Below are positions 16,735-25,829 of a stretch of DNA of 42,321 nucleotides, piece by piece. The DNA lies in assembly GCA_029218405.1 (NCBI GenBank), contig JAQXRG010000053.1:1-42321 (forward strand). The letters run 5' to 3'. The notes under the pieces were generated by a model. That model saw only the letters and a program-made list of their open reading frames with translations. It searched no databases and had not been told where the DNA came from. The translations under genes and the position numbers were made by a program. Position 1 is the first letter of the stretch. Every line of letters begins with the position of its first letter. This DNA is from Bacteroidales bacterium (lineage in GTDB: Bacteria; Bacteroidota; Bacteroidia; Bacteroidales; Bacteroidaceae).

Positions 16735-16780
16735 AGGAGGAAACGAAACGAAGCGAAAGGAGGAAACGAAACGAAGCGAA
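16735..16780. repeat. 23-bp tandem duplication
   Basis: Two identical 23-bp units, AGGAGGAAACGAAACGAAGCG plus AA, lie at 16735-16757 and 16758-16780, between the 3' end of the EF-G2 gene and the rprX promoter. Read on the minus strand they form a pyrimidine-rich tract just past the terminator hairpin. Confidence 0.85.
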
Positions 16781-16849
16781 GAGCAGGACGGCCCGGACAG
16801 GCCCTTCCTGCTCTTCGCAAGTGGGGGAGGACAACAGATGACCTCCCCC
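16776..16849 (-). terminator. Hairpins at the 3' end of the EF-G2 gene
   Basis: GCGAAGAGCAGGA (16776-16788) pairs with TCCTGCTCTTCGC (16806-16818), a 13-bp stem; on the minus strand it is followed by a T/C-rich tract. A second stem, GGGGGAGG (16823-16830) with CCTCCCCC (16842-16849), lies between it and the stop codon. Together they probably end the EF-G2 transcript. Confidence 0.7.
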
Positions 16850-16881
16850 TATCAGACAGTCTCCGCAAGGAGACATACCAC

Positions 16882-19041
16882 TTACTGATCGTCCTTTTCC
16901 TGTTCCTCGAATTCCTTCATCAGCTTGTTCTGTACATCTGTCGGAACCAGTTCATAGCTGGCGAACTTCATGATGAACGAAGCACGTCCGCCCGTCAGTG
17001 AGCTCAGCGAAGTAGAGTAGTTCGACATTTCCTTCAAGGGCACCTTAGCGGCCAGCTTCTCATAGCCTTTCTCGCTGCTCATGCCCATAATCATGCCCCG
17101 ACGGCCCTGCATGTCGCTCATCACGTCACCCAGCTTCTCGCTCGGCACGAACACTTCCACGTCGTAAATCGGTTCCAGAATCTTCGGTCCAGCGTTGCGG
17201 AAAGCCTCGCTGAAGGCGTTGCGTCCAGCCAGCATGAACGAGATTTCATTGGAATCTACCGGGTGCATCTTACCGTCGTACACGATGACACGTACGTCAC
17301 GGGCATACGAACCGGTCAACGGACCCTGCTCCATACGGCTCATGATTCCCTTCAGGATGGCCGGCATGAAACGGGTGTCGATGGCACCACCTACCACACT
17401 GTTCACGAACACCAGCTTGCCGCCCCATTCCAGGTCGATGACTTCGGTGCTCTTCACGTTCATCTTGAACTCCTGTCCGCCGAACTTATAGGTGTCGGGA
17501 GCAGGCATCCCCTCGTAATAGGGTTCCACAATCAGGTGCACCTCACCGAACTGTCCGGCACCGCCCGACTGTTTCTTGTGACGGTAGTCCGCACGGGCCG
17601 ACTTGGTAATGGTCTCACGGTACGGAATCTTCGGCTCTAAGTACTGGATAGCCAGTTTCTCGTTGTTCTCCAGGCGCCATTTCAAGGTACGCAAGTGGAA
17701 CTCACCCTGTCTGTGTACCAAAATCTGACGCAGTTCCTTCGACTGTTCCACCATCCATGTGGGATCTTCCTCCCGCATGCGGTTCAGTACGGCCATCATC
17801 TTTTCCGTATCGGCCTCATTGACCGCCTTGATGGCACGGGTATATTTGGGGTTCGGATATTTAATGAAGTTGAAACGGTTCTCGCAGTCCTTTCCGTTCA
17901 AGGTATTGCCCGTCTTCACGTCCTTCAGCTTCACGGTACAGCCAATATCGCCAGCACGCAGTTCCTCCACCTTGTCGCGGATGGAGCCGGCGCACACATA
18001 CAGCTGGGCCATACGTTCCTTGGAACCACGGTCAGCGTTCGACAGGTCATCCCCTTCGTGCACCGTACCGCTCATTACCTTGAAATACTGCACGTCACCG
18101 ATATGCGGTTCTACCGCCGTCTTGAAGAAATAAAGCGAAGTCGGTCCGTTCGGGTCGGGCACCACCACCTCGCCACGGGTATTGTGCACCTTGGGCATCT
18201 CGTCCACAAACGGCACCACGTTGCCGAGGAACTCCATCAGACGGCGCACACCCATGTCCTTGCCGGCGCACACGCAGAATACGGGGAACATGCCGCGGGC
18301 CACCAATCCCTTGCGGATACCCTCGCGCATCTCGTCCTCTGTCAGCGATTCCGACTCAAAGAACTTCTCCATCAATGTCTCGTCGTGTTCGGCAGCCGCT
18401 TCCACCAACGCCTTGTGCCATTCCTGTGCCTTTTCCATCTCTTCGGCAGGGATATCCTCAATGGTCGGTTCGCCACCTTCCGGACCCCACGAATACTTCT
18501 TCATCAGCAGCACGTCAATCAGCGCGTTGAAGTTCGGGCCGGTAGCCAAGGGGTACTGTACGGGCACCACCTTCGATCCATAGTTTTCCTTCAGCTGTTC
18601 CAGCACACGGTCGTAGTCACACTTGTCGCTGTCCAACTGGTTCACCAGGAAGATGACCGGCTTGCCCAGCTTCTCCGTATAGCGGAAATGGTTCTGCGTG
18701 CCCACCTCCGGACCGTACTGGCTGTTCAGCAACAGGATGGCCGTATCAGTCACGTTCAGGGCCGTGATGGCCGCACCCACGAAGTCATCACTTCCCGGAC
18801 AGTCAATGATGTTCAGCTTCTTGCCGTTCCATTCCACATGATAGACGGTGGAGAAAACCGAGTAACCGTACTCCTGCTCTACCGGGAAATAGTCACTTAC
18901 GGTATTCTTGGCAGTGATTCTGCCGCGACGTTTTATGATGCCACTCTCATAGAGCAACGCTTCTGTGAGGGTGGTCTTACCTGATCCGTCATTGCCAAGC
19001 AATGCAATGTTCTTAATTTCGTTCGTCTGATAGACTTTCAT
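16882..19041 (-). CDS. fusA2: Elongation factor G paralogue EF-G2 with a degenerate GTPase centre
   Basis: A 719-residue EF-G-like protein with all five domains; SGGAGQFGEVHLIVEP and GYEKLAAKVPLKEMSNYSTS mark domains IV-V. The GTPase motifs depart from translational EF-G. The P-loop reads GNDGSGKTT (16-24). Switch I has EQEYGYSV where EF-G has ERGIT. Switch II reads DCPGSDDF (80-87), with Ser84 in place of the catalytic His. The G4 motif is NQLD instead of NKxD. This agrees with the known Bacteroides thetaiotaomicron EF-G2, reported to lack GTPase activity and to be needed for gut colonisation. I choose the ATG at 19041 (MKVYQTNEIKNIALL); the 26 extra codons upstream read through the promoter region. 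Confidence 0.92.
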   Translation of the reverse strand: MKVYQTNEIKNIALLGNDGSGKTTLTEALLYESGIIKRRGRITAKNTVSDYFPVEQEYGYSVFSTVYHVEWNGKKLNIIDCPGSDDFVGAAITALNVTDTAILLLNSQYGPEVGTQNHFRYTEKLGKPVIFLVNQLDSDKCDYDRVLEQLKENYGSKVVPVQYPLATGPNFNALIDVLLMKKYSWGPEGGEPTIEDIPAEEMEKAQEWHKALVEAAAEHDETLMEKFFESESLTEDEMREGIRKGLVARGMFPVFCVCAGKDMGVRRLMEFLGNVVPFVDEMPKVHNTRGEVVVPDPNGPTSLYFFKTAVEPHIGDVQYFKVMSGTVHEGDDLSNADRGSKERMAQLYVCAGSIRDKVEELRAGDIGCTVKLKDVKTGNTLNGKDCENRFNFIKYPNPKYTRAIKAVNEADTEKMMAVLNRMREEDPTWMVEQSKELRQILVHRQGEFHLRTLKWRLENNEKLAIQYLEPKIPYRETITKSARADYRHKKQSGGAGQFGEVHLIVEPYYEGMPAPDTYKFGGQEFKMNVKSTEVIDLEWGGKLVFVNSVVGGAIDTRFMPAILKGIMSRMEQGPLTGSYARDVRVIVYDGKMHPVDSNEISFMLAGRNAFSEAFRNAGPKILEPIYDVEVFVPSEKLGDVMSDMQGRRGMIMGMSSEKGYEKLAAKVPLKEMSNYSTSLSSLTGGRASFIMKFASYELVPTDVQNKLMKEFEEQEKDDQ

Positions 19042-19107
19042 GGTATTTCGAGATTTAATTAATAGACAAAGGATATGCTTCTCATATCTCTTTTTTGAAA
19101 ACGGGCG

Positions 19108-19137
19108 CAAATTAGGCATTCTTCTTCATATATGCAA
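19108..19137 (-). promoter_or_regulatory. Candidate promoter of fusA2
   Basis: On the minus strand TTG (19135-19137), a 20-bp spacer and TAATTTG (19108-19114, one base shorter than TAnnTTTG). The leader to the ATG would be about 60 nt. The rest of 19138-19318 carries no recognisable gene. Confidence 0.5.
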
Positions 19138-19318
19138 TTTTACGGCATGTGTTCTTCAACATACTTCGATGACGTTCCGACAGCACGGCCCCTTGAATGC
19201 TGCAGATTCTCCCCGCCCGAAAGCGTTAAAAACCCTTCCAGCCCTTGCACACGTGCGGAAAAAGCCGTAACATTACGCCCGGTTCGGAACAGCCGGACTT
19301 TTATAGTACCTCATCAGC

Positions 19319-20506
19319 ATGAACAACGATACTTCACTTCACCGGAGCCTCGCCGCCCGCCCGGCCTCTTCCACAGGCGGCATCTACTTCCACATCCCCT
19401 TCTGCAAACGGAGGTGCGTGTACTGCGACTTCTTCTCGTCCACCGACAGCGGGAAGAAGGCGGCCTACGTGCAGGCCTTGTGCCGAGAGCTGGAACTGCG
19501 CCAGGACTACCTGAACGGACAGCCCGTGCAGACGGTCTATTTCGGAGGAGGCACCCCCTCGCAGCTCAGCGCCGACGACTTCGGGAAGCTGTTCGACACG
19601 ATCTACCGCCTCTTCCCCATCAGTCCGGAGGCCGAAATCACCTTAGAGGCCAATCCCGATGACCTGACGGAAGAGTATCTGTCCTCGCTGAAGCCGTTCC
19701 CCTTCAACCGGCTGAGCATGGGCATCCAGACCTTCCACGACGACACCCTCCGCCTGCTCCACCGACGGCACACGGCGGCACAGGCCGTCGAGGCTTTCCA
19801 CCGCTGCCGCGACGCAGGCATCGGCAACCTCAGCATCGACCTGATGTACGGACTGCCGGGCGAGACGATCGAACGCTGGGAAGCCGACTTGCGGCAGGCA
19901 CTGGAGCTGGCGCCCGAACACATTTCGGCCTACCACCTTATTTATGAAGAAGGCACTGCACTCTGGCGGCTGCGCGAGCAGCACCAAGTGGCCGAGGCCG
20001 ACGAAGAGCTGAGCCTGACGCTCTACCGGCACCTCGTCCAACGGCTGAAAGAAAACGGCTACGAGCATTACGAAATCTCCAACTTCTGCCGTCCGGGCCG
20101 TTTTTCCCGCCATAACTCCAGCTACTGGGACGGAACGCCCTACTTAGGGTGCGGCGCAGCGGCGCACTCGTACAACGGCATGGCTCGCCAAGCGAACGTG
20201 GCCTCCATCGACGGCTATATAGCCGGCATCCGACAAGGTTCCCCCGATGTTGAGACCGAACCGCTGGACCTCGCCACCCGCTACAACGACTGCATCGTCA
20301 CCGCGCTCCGCACCTGCTGGGGAGTCTCCCTTCCCCTCCTGACCGAACGGTTCGGAAAGAAGCTGGCCGACTACTGCCTGCGGATGGCGCGGCCTCACCT
20401 GCAACGGGGCACCCTCGAGCTCCTGGCAGACCACCTGAAGCTCACCGAACGCGGTGTCTTCGTCTCCGATGACATCCTGAGCGACCTGCTGTGGGTAGAG
20501 GCATAA
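19319..20506 (+). CDS. hemW: Radical SAM heme chaperone HemW
   Basis: A HemN-like radical SAM protein of 395 residues. The SAM/4Fe-4S motif IPFCKRRCVYCDFFSS near residue 25 is followed by TVYFGGGTPSQLSADDF, the SAM-binding ITLEANPDDLTEEYL and NRLSMGIQTFHDDTL, and the C-terminal HemN domain (HYEISNFCRPGRFSRHNSSY). The lack of the N-terminal extension of true coproporphyrinogen oxidase HemN and the CxxxCxxC followed by Asp-Phe fit HemW, which transfers heme to target proteins. It stands alone between two minus-strand units. Confidence 0.9.
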   Translation: MNNDTSLHRSLAARPASSTGGIYFHIPFCKRRCVYCDFFSSTDSGKKAAYVQALCRELELRQDYLNGQPVQTVYFGGGTPSQLSADDFGKLFDTIYRLFPISPEAEITLEANPDDLTEEYLSSLKPFPFNRLSMGIQTFHDDTLRLLHRRHTAAQAVEAFHRCRDAGIGNLSIDLMYGLPGETIERWEADLRQALELAPEHISAYHLIYEEGTALWRLREQHQVAEADEELSLTLYRHLVQRLKENGYEHYEISNFCRPGRFSRHNSSYWDGTPYLGCGAAAHSYNGMARQANVASIDGYIAGIRQGSPDVETEPLDLATRYNDCIVTALRTCWGVSLPLLTERFGKKLADYCLRMARPHLQRGTLELLADHLKLTERGVFVSDDILSDLLWVEA

Positions 20507-20532
20507 TCCCCCTACCCCTACAAAAACATCAT

Positions 20533-20563
20533 CCCCGGAACCCACACACGGCAGGTTTCGGGG
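20533..20563. terminator. Hairpin between hemW and the phosphohexomutase gene
   Basis: CCCCGGAACC (20533-20542) pairs with GGTTTCGGGG (20554-20563), one wobble pair, 11-nt loop. There is no T run, so termination efficiency is uncertain; it lies between two convergent genes. Confidence 0.5.
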
Positions 20564-20614
20564 ACGATTCACGACAGCGGCAGAAGCGTACCAGCCGCCC
20601 GGTCCGACAGGACC

Positions 20615-22003
20615 TTATTTCGCCAAGCTATACACGATATCCATAATCTGCTTGCCCAGCTCATCGGCAGCCTCCATGGTGGCAGCCTCTGAATAGACAC
20701 GGATAATCGGCTCGGTGTTGCTCTTGCGCAGGTGCACCCACTTGTCGGGGAAGTCAATCTTCACACCGTCGATGTCATTGATTTCCTCGTTCTTATAGAG
20801 TTCCTTCACCTTCACCAGGATAGCATCCACATCCGTTTCGGGAGTCAAATCAATACGGTTCTTGGCAATGCAATATTCCGGATAAGTGGCCCGCAGCTCG
20901 CTCACCTTCTTGCCTTCATGGGCCAGGTGGCTCAGGAAGAGGGCGATACCTACCAGGGCGTCACGTCCGTAGTGCGATTCGGGATAGATGACCCCACCGT
21001 TGCCTTCGCCGCCGATAACTGCGTTCACCGCCTTCATCTTCGTGGTCACGTTCACTTCGCCTACCGCAGAAGCGAAATACTCCTGACCGTACTTGCGGGT
21101 CACGTCACGCAGCGCACGGGTAGAGCTGAGGTTCGACACCGTATTGCCTGGCGTATGCTTCAGCACGTAGTCGGCCACGGTCACCAACGTATATTCCTCG
21201 CCGTACATCTTTCCGTCCTCGCAGATGAGTGCCAGACGGTCCACATCCGGGTCCACCACGAAGGCTACGTCGTTGCCCCCCTGTTTCATCAGGCCCATGA
21301 TGTCACCCAAGTTCTTCTCCAAAGGCTCCGGATTGTGCTGGAAGTCACCTGTCGGGTCACAATACAACTTCTCCACGTGCTGCACGCCCAACTGCTCCAG
21401 CAGCTGCGGCAGGATGATGCCGCCCACTGAGTTCACACAGTCGATGGCCACCCGGAAGTTGGCGCGGCGGATTGCTTCCACGTCCACCAATTTCAGGGCC
21501 AGCACACTGTCGATGTGACGCTGGTTGAAGGAATCGTCCTCCCGGTACTTGCCGATATGGTCAATGTCCGCATACTCGAAGGCCTCAGCGGCCGCGATGC
21601 GCAGCACTTCATTACCCTCGGCGGCATTCAGGAATTCCCCGTGCTCGTTGAGCAACTTCAGTGCGTTCCACTGCCGTGGGTTATGGCTGGCGGTCAGGAT
21701 GATACCGCCGCAAGCGCCTTCCATGGTCACGGCCAGCTCGGTGGTCGGCGTAGAAGCCAGTCCGATGTTCACCACATCGAAACCCATGCCCATCAGGGTG
21801 CCGCATACCACGTTCTTCACCATCTCACCCGAGATGCGAGCGTCGCGTCCCACCACAATCTTGTTCGACTGTACAGTCGTTGTCTTACGAATCAGCGTAG
21901 CGTACGCCGACGTGAATTTCACAATGTCCAGCGGGTTCAGTCCCTCACCCGCATGTCCTCCAATAGTACCGCGAATACCGGAAATAGATTTGATAAGTGT
22001 CAT
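20615..22003 (-). CDS. glmM: Phosphoglucosamine mutase-like phosphohexomutase
   Basis: An alpha-D-phosphohexomutase of 462 residues. It begins MTLIKSISGIRGTIGG, has the phosphoserine loop ILTASHNPRQWNALK, the metal-binding DPDVDRLALI, the sugar-binding GGEGNGGVIYPESHYGRD and the phosphate-binding RKSNTEPIIRVYSEA. Members act on glucosamine 6-P/1-P (GlmM) or on mannose/glucose phosphates. GGEGNGG and the overall sequence favour the phosphoglucosamine mutase annotation, but specificity is not proven. The ATG at 22003 gives the family N-terminus and lies 7 bp after the upstream lipoprotein gene, so the two are cotranscribed. Confidence 0.85.
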   Translation of the reverse strand: MTLIKSISGIRGTIGGHAGEGLNPLDIVKFTSAYATLIRKTTTVQSNKIVVGRDARISGEMVKNVVCGTLMGMGFDVVNIGLASTPTTELAVTMEGACGGIILTASHNPRQWNALKLLNEHGEFLNAAEGNEVLRIAAAEAFEYADIDHIGKYREDDSFNQRHIDSVLALKLVDVEAIRRANFRVAIDCVNSVGGIILPQLLEQLGVQHVEKLYCDPTGDFQHNPEPLEKNLGDIMGLMKQGGNDVAFVVDPDVDRLALICEDGKMYGEEYTLVTVADYVLKHTPGNTVSNLSSTRALRDVTRKYGQEYFASAVGEVNVTTKMKAVNAVIGGEGNGGVIYPESHYGRDALVGIALFLSHLAHEGKKVSELRATYPEYCIAKNRIDLTPETDVDAILVKVKELYKNEEINDIDGVKIDFPDKWVHLRKSNTEPIIRVYSEAATMEAADELGKQIMDIVYSLAK

Positions 22004-22010
22004 AATAGCT

Positions 22011-22670
22011 TTATTTACCAAGGTTATATGTAATTTCATAATAGGCCGGATAGACATAGCTGGACGCCTGGTAGGTGCCCTGGCTATGCGGCACGATGAG
22101 CCGCACCCGCGCCACGTCGGCCGCCGACTGCGTGCGCTGCGGACGGATGTACTTCAGGGGCAGGAGCCAGCCCGAAGGCACCGACGCGCTCTGGTAGGTG
22201 GAGTACATCAGCGAGTAGCCCTGGAACGTGCCCGAGTACGTGTTGTTGCTCACCGTCACCTTGTACTCTTCCGGCTGTGCCAGATACGAGGAGTTGACAA
22301 TGTGCATATTGGCCAGCAACGTGTCCCCAACCGAGAACATGTCCGACCGTTCCTGGATGGCCACCTCCACGAAGCGCGACAGCAGCTGGTAATAGCCGTC
22401 CGACAAGCGCTTCTCCGCCTTACCCCGCTGCACGATATTCATATAGACACCCGACTCTTCGAACAGCACATATTCGTTCTCTTTCGTCAGGGTGTCCTGA
22501 TCGTAAAATTCCTTTTCAGAAATGACCTTGATGTCGTTCTCCAGAATATAAGCTTGGATGGCGTCCGCCTCCTCCTCTTTCATTTCCGCATACGTCTTCC
22601 CGTTGTTGCAGCTCTGCAGTCCCCAGGCCAGGGCCAACAGGACGATGCCTACAAGTTTCATTCTTTTCAT
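22011..22670 (-). CDS. DUF4827-like lipoprotein
   Basis: A 219-residue predicted lipoprotein. The signal MKRMKLVGIVLLALAWGLQSC ends in a lipobox (GLQSC). The mature part begins with a charged helix (TYAEMKEEEADAIQAYILEN) and continues as mostly beta segments, with VSNNTYSGTFQGYSLMYSTY and a C-terminal region rich in Tyr and Ser. It resembles the DUF4827 family of Bacteroidales. An FKBP-like fold is conceivable from the order of elements but is not demonstrated. It is cotranscribed with the phosphohexomutase downstream. ATG at 22670 chosen; 22661 is also possible. Confidence 0.75.
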   Translation of the reverse strand: MKRMKLVGIVLLALAWGLQSCNNGKTYAEMKEEEADAIQAYILENDIKVISEKEFYDQDTLTKENEYVLFEESGVYMNIVQRGKAEKRLSDGYYQLLSRFVEVAIQERSDMFSVGDTLLANMHIVNSSYLAQPEEYKVTVSNNTYSGTFQGYSLMYSTYQSASVPSGWLLPLKYIRPQRTQSAADVARVRLIVPHSQGTYQASSYVYPAYYEITYNLGK

Positions 22671-22696
22671 TACTGTCATCATAAATGTTTTCAGGA

Positions 22697-22704
22697 CAAA
22701 AGTA
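22697..22704 (-). promoter_or_regulatory. -7 element of the lipoprotein-phosphohexomutase operon
   Basis: TACTTTTG on the minus strand matches TAnnTTTG and lies 26 bp before the ATG at 22670. No -33 TTG at proper spacing. Confidence 0.55.
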
Positions 22705-22756
22705 CGAAAAATGCATGTCCCTGTTTACTATTTCAAGGAAAAAAATCAATAAATAA

Positions 22757-23794
22757 CTAATTTTTCAACAATTGGTCCTCGTAGCGCACCAAGGCCTGCT
22801 TGAAGAGCTCTACGGCCTCGTCCATGGTGCCATAGAACTCGCCGCCCGAAGCGTTCAGGTGGCCGCCGCCGTTGAAGAACTCCGCCGCCACCTGGTTGCA
22901 GGGGAACTTCCCTTCCGAGCGCAGCGAGACCTTGATCATCGGCTTCTCCGTGTCCTCACGCAGGAAGGCGGAGAAACAGATTCCCTTCATCTGCAACGGC
23001 AGGTTGACCAGGCCCTCCGTGTCTCCTTTCACGTAGTGGAACTTCGACTGCTCCTCCTTGGTCAGGTAAATCAGTGCCGAACGGAACTGCGGGAACACCT
23101 GCATCTTCTCGTACAGCACATAGCCCATCAGCCGCAGCCGTCCCTCGGAATACGTGTGGAACACCCTGCGGTAAATCTCGTCCTTGTCAATGCCCTTCGA
23201 CAACAGTTCGCTGATGATGAAGTAAATCTGCCGGTCGTTCGAATTGAAGGTGAAGCCGCCTGTGTCGGTCATCATTCCAGTGTAGATGCACTGCGCTCCC
23301 TCCATCGTGATGTCCTCGAAATAGCCCATGCGGCAAATCAGGCGGAACACCAGTTCGGAAGTCGAGGAAATCTGGGGATGCGAGATGGTCACGTCACAGA
23401 AGTCGCCCGGCTCCAAGTGATGGTCCACCAGCAGCTTCTTGCAGGTGGCCTTCTCCACGGCAGGCGCCACGATGTCGATGCGTTTCAGCACGTTGAAGTC
23501 CAAGCAACAGATAAGGTCGGCACCGGCGATAAGCTGGTTGCCGAAGTCCCGGTAGCGGTCGTACCGCACGATGTCCTTCGCGCCCGGCAGCCAGCGCAGG
23601 AAGTCGGGGAAAGCGTTCGGCACCACCACGTGCACGGTCTTTCCCTGTGTCTCCAGGAAATGCAGCAGCCCCAAGGAGGAGCCGATGGCGTCACCGTCGG
23701 GCGACACGTGCGTCACAATCACAATCTTCTCAGCCTCGTCAAACAGTTCTGAGGCCCTTTCTATGTTTGCAGGAAGGATTACTTTTTCTAACAT
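22757..23794 (-). CDS. DHH/DHHA1 phosphoesterase (NrnA-like)
   Basis: A 345-residue DHH-family phosphoesterase. Motifs in order: IVTHVSPDGDAIGSSLGLLH (metal-binding), DLICCLDFN, LLVDHHLEPGDFCD (the DHH motif), GMMTDTGGF, and in the DHHA1 domain FFNGGGHLNASGGEF, which binds substrate. NrnA-like members degrade nanoRNA and dephosphorylate pAp, often also cleaving pGpG/pApA dinucleotides. Which activity dominates here cannot be told. It has its own -7 element 27 bp upstream and is followed by the DUF4827 operon on the same strand. Confidence 0.9.
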   Translation of the reverse strand: MLEKVILPANIERASELFDEAEKIVIVTHVSPDGDAIGSSLGLLHFLETQGKTVHVVVPNAFPDFLRWLPGAKDIVRYDRYRDFGNQLIAGADLICCLDFNVLKRIDIVAPAVEKATCKKLLVDHHLEPGDFCDVTISHPQISSTSELVFRLICRMGYFEDITMEGAQCIYTGMMTDTGGFTFNSNDRQIYFIISELLSKGIDKDEIYRRVFHTYSEGRLRLMGYVLYEKMQVFPQFRSALIYLTKEEQSKFHYVKGDTEGLVNLPLQMKGICFSAFLREDTEKPMIKVSLRSEGKFPCNQVAAEFFNGGGHLNASGGEFYGTMDEAVELFKQALVRYEDQLLKN

Positions 23795-23821
23795 ATATCA
23801 AACGTTGTTTATTCCAAGTGA

Positions 23822-23829
23822 CAAAAGTA
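23822..23829 (-). promoter_or_regulatory. -7 element of the DHH phosphoesterase gene
   Basis: TACTTTTG on the minus strand, 27 bp before the ATG at 23794. It lies just before the comEC stop codon region, so the gene can be transcribed independently of the rpe-comEC unit. Confidence 0.55.
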
Positions 23830-23833
23830 CAAT

Positions 23834-25819
23834 TTATTTCTCATTCTCCGGCACAATTCTCCAAGAACCTTTCTCGGGAAGCAGCAGAAACATGACACCC
23901 GACGGCTCACACTCGCGCCGCCAGCGGGCCAGCAGACGGTCGGACACTCCGTCATCGACCACCACCCTGCGGAAGTCGAACACCTCCGCCAGCTGAGTCA
24001 GGGAACCCCGGAACCCTCGGCACACGTACAGGCAGTCCACCCGCAGACGGTCGGCACCGGCCCTCCGCCGGTCCCATTGCCGGTCGTTCACGAGGCAGAC
24101 CCGGCAATCGCCTACCTTATATATATGGGTCGGTGTGGAAGGCATCCGCTCCACCTTCCGGCCTTGCTTCACCCAGACCGCCCCTTGACAGAGGTGCACC
24201 GACACTTCCTCGGGATGTATCCGTCGGTACAGCCCCGTACCTGCCAGCGCGACCGCCACCGACAGCACCCACACAGCGGCACGGGCCTGCCGCCGGTAAC
24301 AAAAGGCCACAATCCCCAGCAGCAGTGCGGCCACCAGCACGGCCTGCAGGCCGGACAGGCTGACGGGCGCTCCCTGCGCCCCTTCCCATCCGTGTACCGT
24401 CCGGGCCACCGTGTTCATACCCTTCGCCACGGCACCCAGGCACTCCATCGCCAACGCTCCCACTCCAGGTACCGCTGATACGACAGCCGCCCCCAGCGCC
24501 GAAGGCAGCAGGACCGTCACCATCGGCACCACCACGAGGTTGGTCAGCAGAAAGTACGAGGGAAACACGCCGAAGTAGTACAGCACCCAAGGCAAGGTGC
24601 CTGCCTGTGCCGCCACCGACATCCCGGCCAGCTGAAGGACATAACGCACGGCTGCAGACCGCCCGTCCGTCCACCGCCGCAGCCAAGGCCGGCACAACAG
24701 AATCGCCGCCACGGCCGAAAATGACAACTGGAACCCCACCTCAAACAGGCTCGACGGACGATGAAGCAACAGCAGGAACGCCGCCGCCGACAACGCCATC
24801 GCACCCCGATAGCGGCTCTCCGTCACCCGACGAGCCACCACGTACAAAGTAAACATCGTCACCGCCCGTACTACCGATACCCCCAGTCCCGTCAGTCCGG
24901 CAAACGCCCACAACGCTCCCAGCAACCCGACATCGCCCAACGTACGTGTCCATCGGTAACGGCGCAACGGATACCCGACGGCGGCCAGTACTGCGACAAG
25001 CAAGCCCACGTGCAAGCCCGACAGTGCCAGGATATGGCTCGCCCCCGCCGCCGTATAGGCTTCCCGCAACTCGCGGCTCAGCCCGGTCCGCTCACCGACG
25101 GTCACCGCCGCCACGACCGCCAACTCATCGCCTTTCAATCCACCTTCGCGCCAGCCGGACAGCCACCGTTCCCGCAGCCGCAACAGTTCCCGGGACAGCG
25201 AGAACTCCTCGTCCACCCCCGTCTTCCGCCAGTTTCCAGCAAAGGCAGTGCCGGTTCCGGCGATGCCCTTCCGCATCAGGTACCGTCCGTAGTCGAATCC
25301 TCCCAGTTCCCTTCCCCCTTCCGGCCGGTCCAGCCGGGCTCTGAAACAGCAACGGTCACCCAGGGCCAAGTCCCCTTGCAAGGAGTCCGGGAGCCAATAG
25401 AGCAGCACCCGCCGTTTCACCGCCCGCCAAGTGCCATCCGCCGGCTGCCGCACCGCCTCCACTTCCACCACCGACTGCCACGCCTTGCGGGTCCTCCGGG
25501 GTGTCTCGCGCACCACCGCCCGGTACACCGCCTCCCCCGGCTCCCATTCGTAGGCCGTCCGCCGCTGCTCCAGCACATACAAGGCCGCTCCCGTCGCACC
25601 GAAGAGCAAGGCCACCGCCCCGACGGTCAGTCCCCCGTGTCCGTCCTTCCGTCCTCCAGCGACGGCCATCAGTATTCCACCCAGTAGCATGCCGGCCCAC
25701 AGGTACGGCAAAGCCCTGCCGTCCAGCCCTACAGCGTCGGCAAAAAAAATTCCGGCGGCCAACGAAAGGGCCAACCGGAAAATAGGATACGTCAGGAACG
25801 GACGGAAAACAGTGGCCAC
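23834..25819 (-). CDS. comEC: ComEC/Rec2 family membrane protein
   Basis: A 661-residue polytopic membrane protein of the ComEC family, the channel for DNA uptake in transformation. An N-terminal membrane pair and a soluble OB-like domain (about 60-190) precede the competence domain, with SREAYT-like LREAYTAAGASHILALSGLHVG and the helix GLTGLGVSVVRAVTMFTLYV. The C-terminal soluble part is short and does not show the HxHxDH metallo-beta-lactamase motif of long ComEC proteins. The start is a GTG, 10 bp after the rpe stop; no closer Met is consistent with the first membrane helix. GC content is very high. Natural competence is not established in this group. Confidence 0.85.
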   Translation of the reverse strand: MATVFRPFLTYPIFRLALSLAAGIFFADAVGLDGRALPYLWAGMLLGGILMAVAGGRKDGHGGLTVGAVALLFGATGAALYVLEQRRTAYEWEPGEAVYRAVVRETPRRTRKAWQSVVEVEAVRQPADGTWRAVKRRVLLYWLPDSLQGDLALGDRCCFRARLDRPEGGRELGGFDYGRYLMRKGIAGTGTAFAGNWRKTGVDEEFSLSRELLRLRERWLSGWREGGLKGDELAVVAAVTVGERTGLSRELREAYTAAGASHILALSGLHVGLLVAVLAAVGYPLRRYRWTRTLGDVGLLGALWAFAGLTGLGVSVVRAVTMFTLYVVARRVTESRYRGAMALSAAAFLLLLHRPSSLFEVGFQLSFSAVAAILLCRPWLRRWTDGRSAAVRYVLQLAGMSVAAQAGTLPWVLYYFGVFPSYFLLTNLVVVPMVTVLLPSALGAAVVSAVPGVGALAMECLGAVAKGMNTVARTVHGWEGAQGAPVSLSGLQAVLVAALLLGIVAFCYRRQARAAVWVLSVAVALAGTGLYRRIHPEEVSVHLCQGAVWVKQGRKVERMPSTPTHIYKVGDCRVCLVNDRQWDRRRAGADRLRVDCLYVCRGFRGSLTQLAEVFDFRRVVVDDGVSDRLLARWRRECEPSGVMFLLLPEKGSWRIVPENEK

Positions 25820-25829
25820 GTTCGCCGAC

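Noticed and set aside
16604-16876. A 90-codon minus-strand frame between EF-G2 and rprX
   Set aside because: It spans the terminator hairpins and the 23-bp tandem repeat; the protein has no family features.
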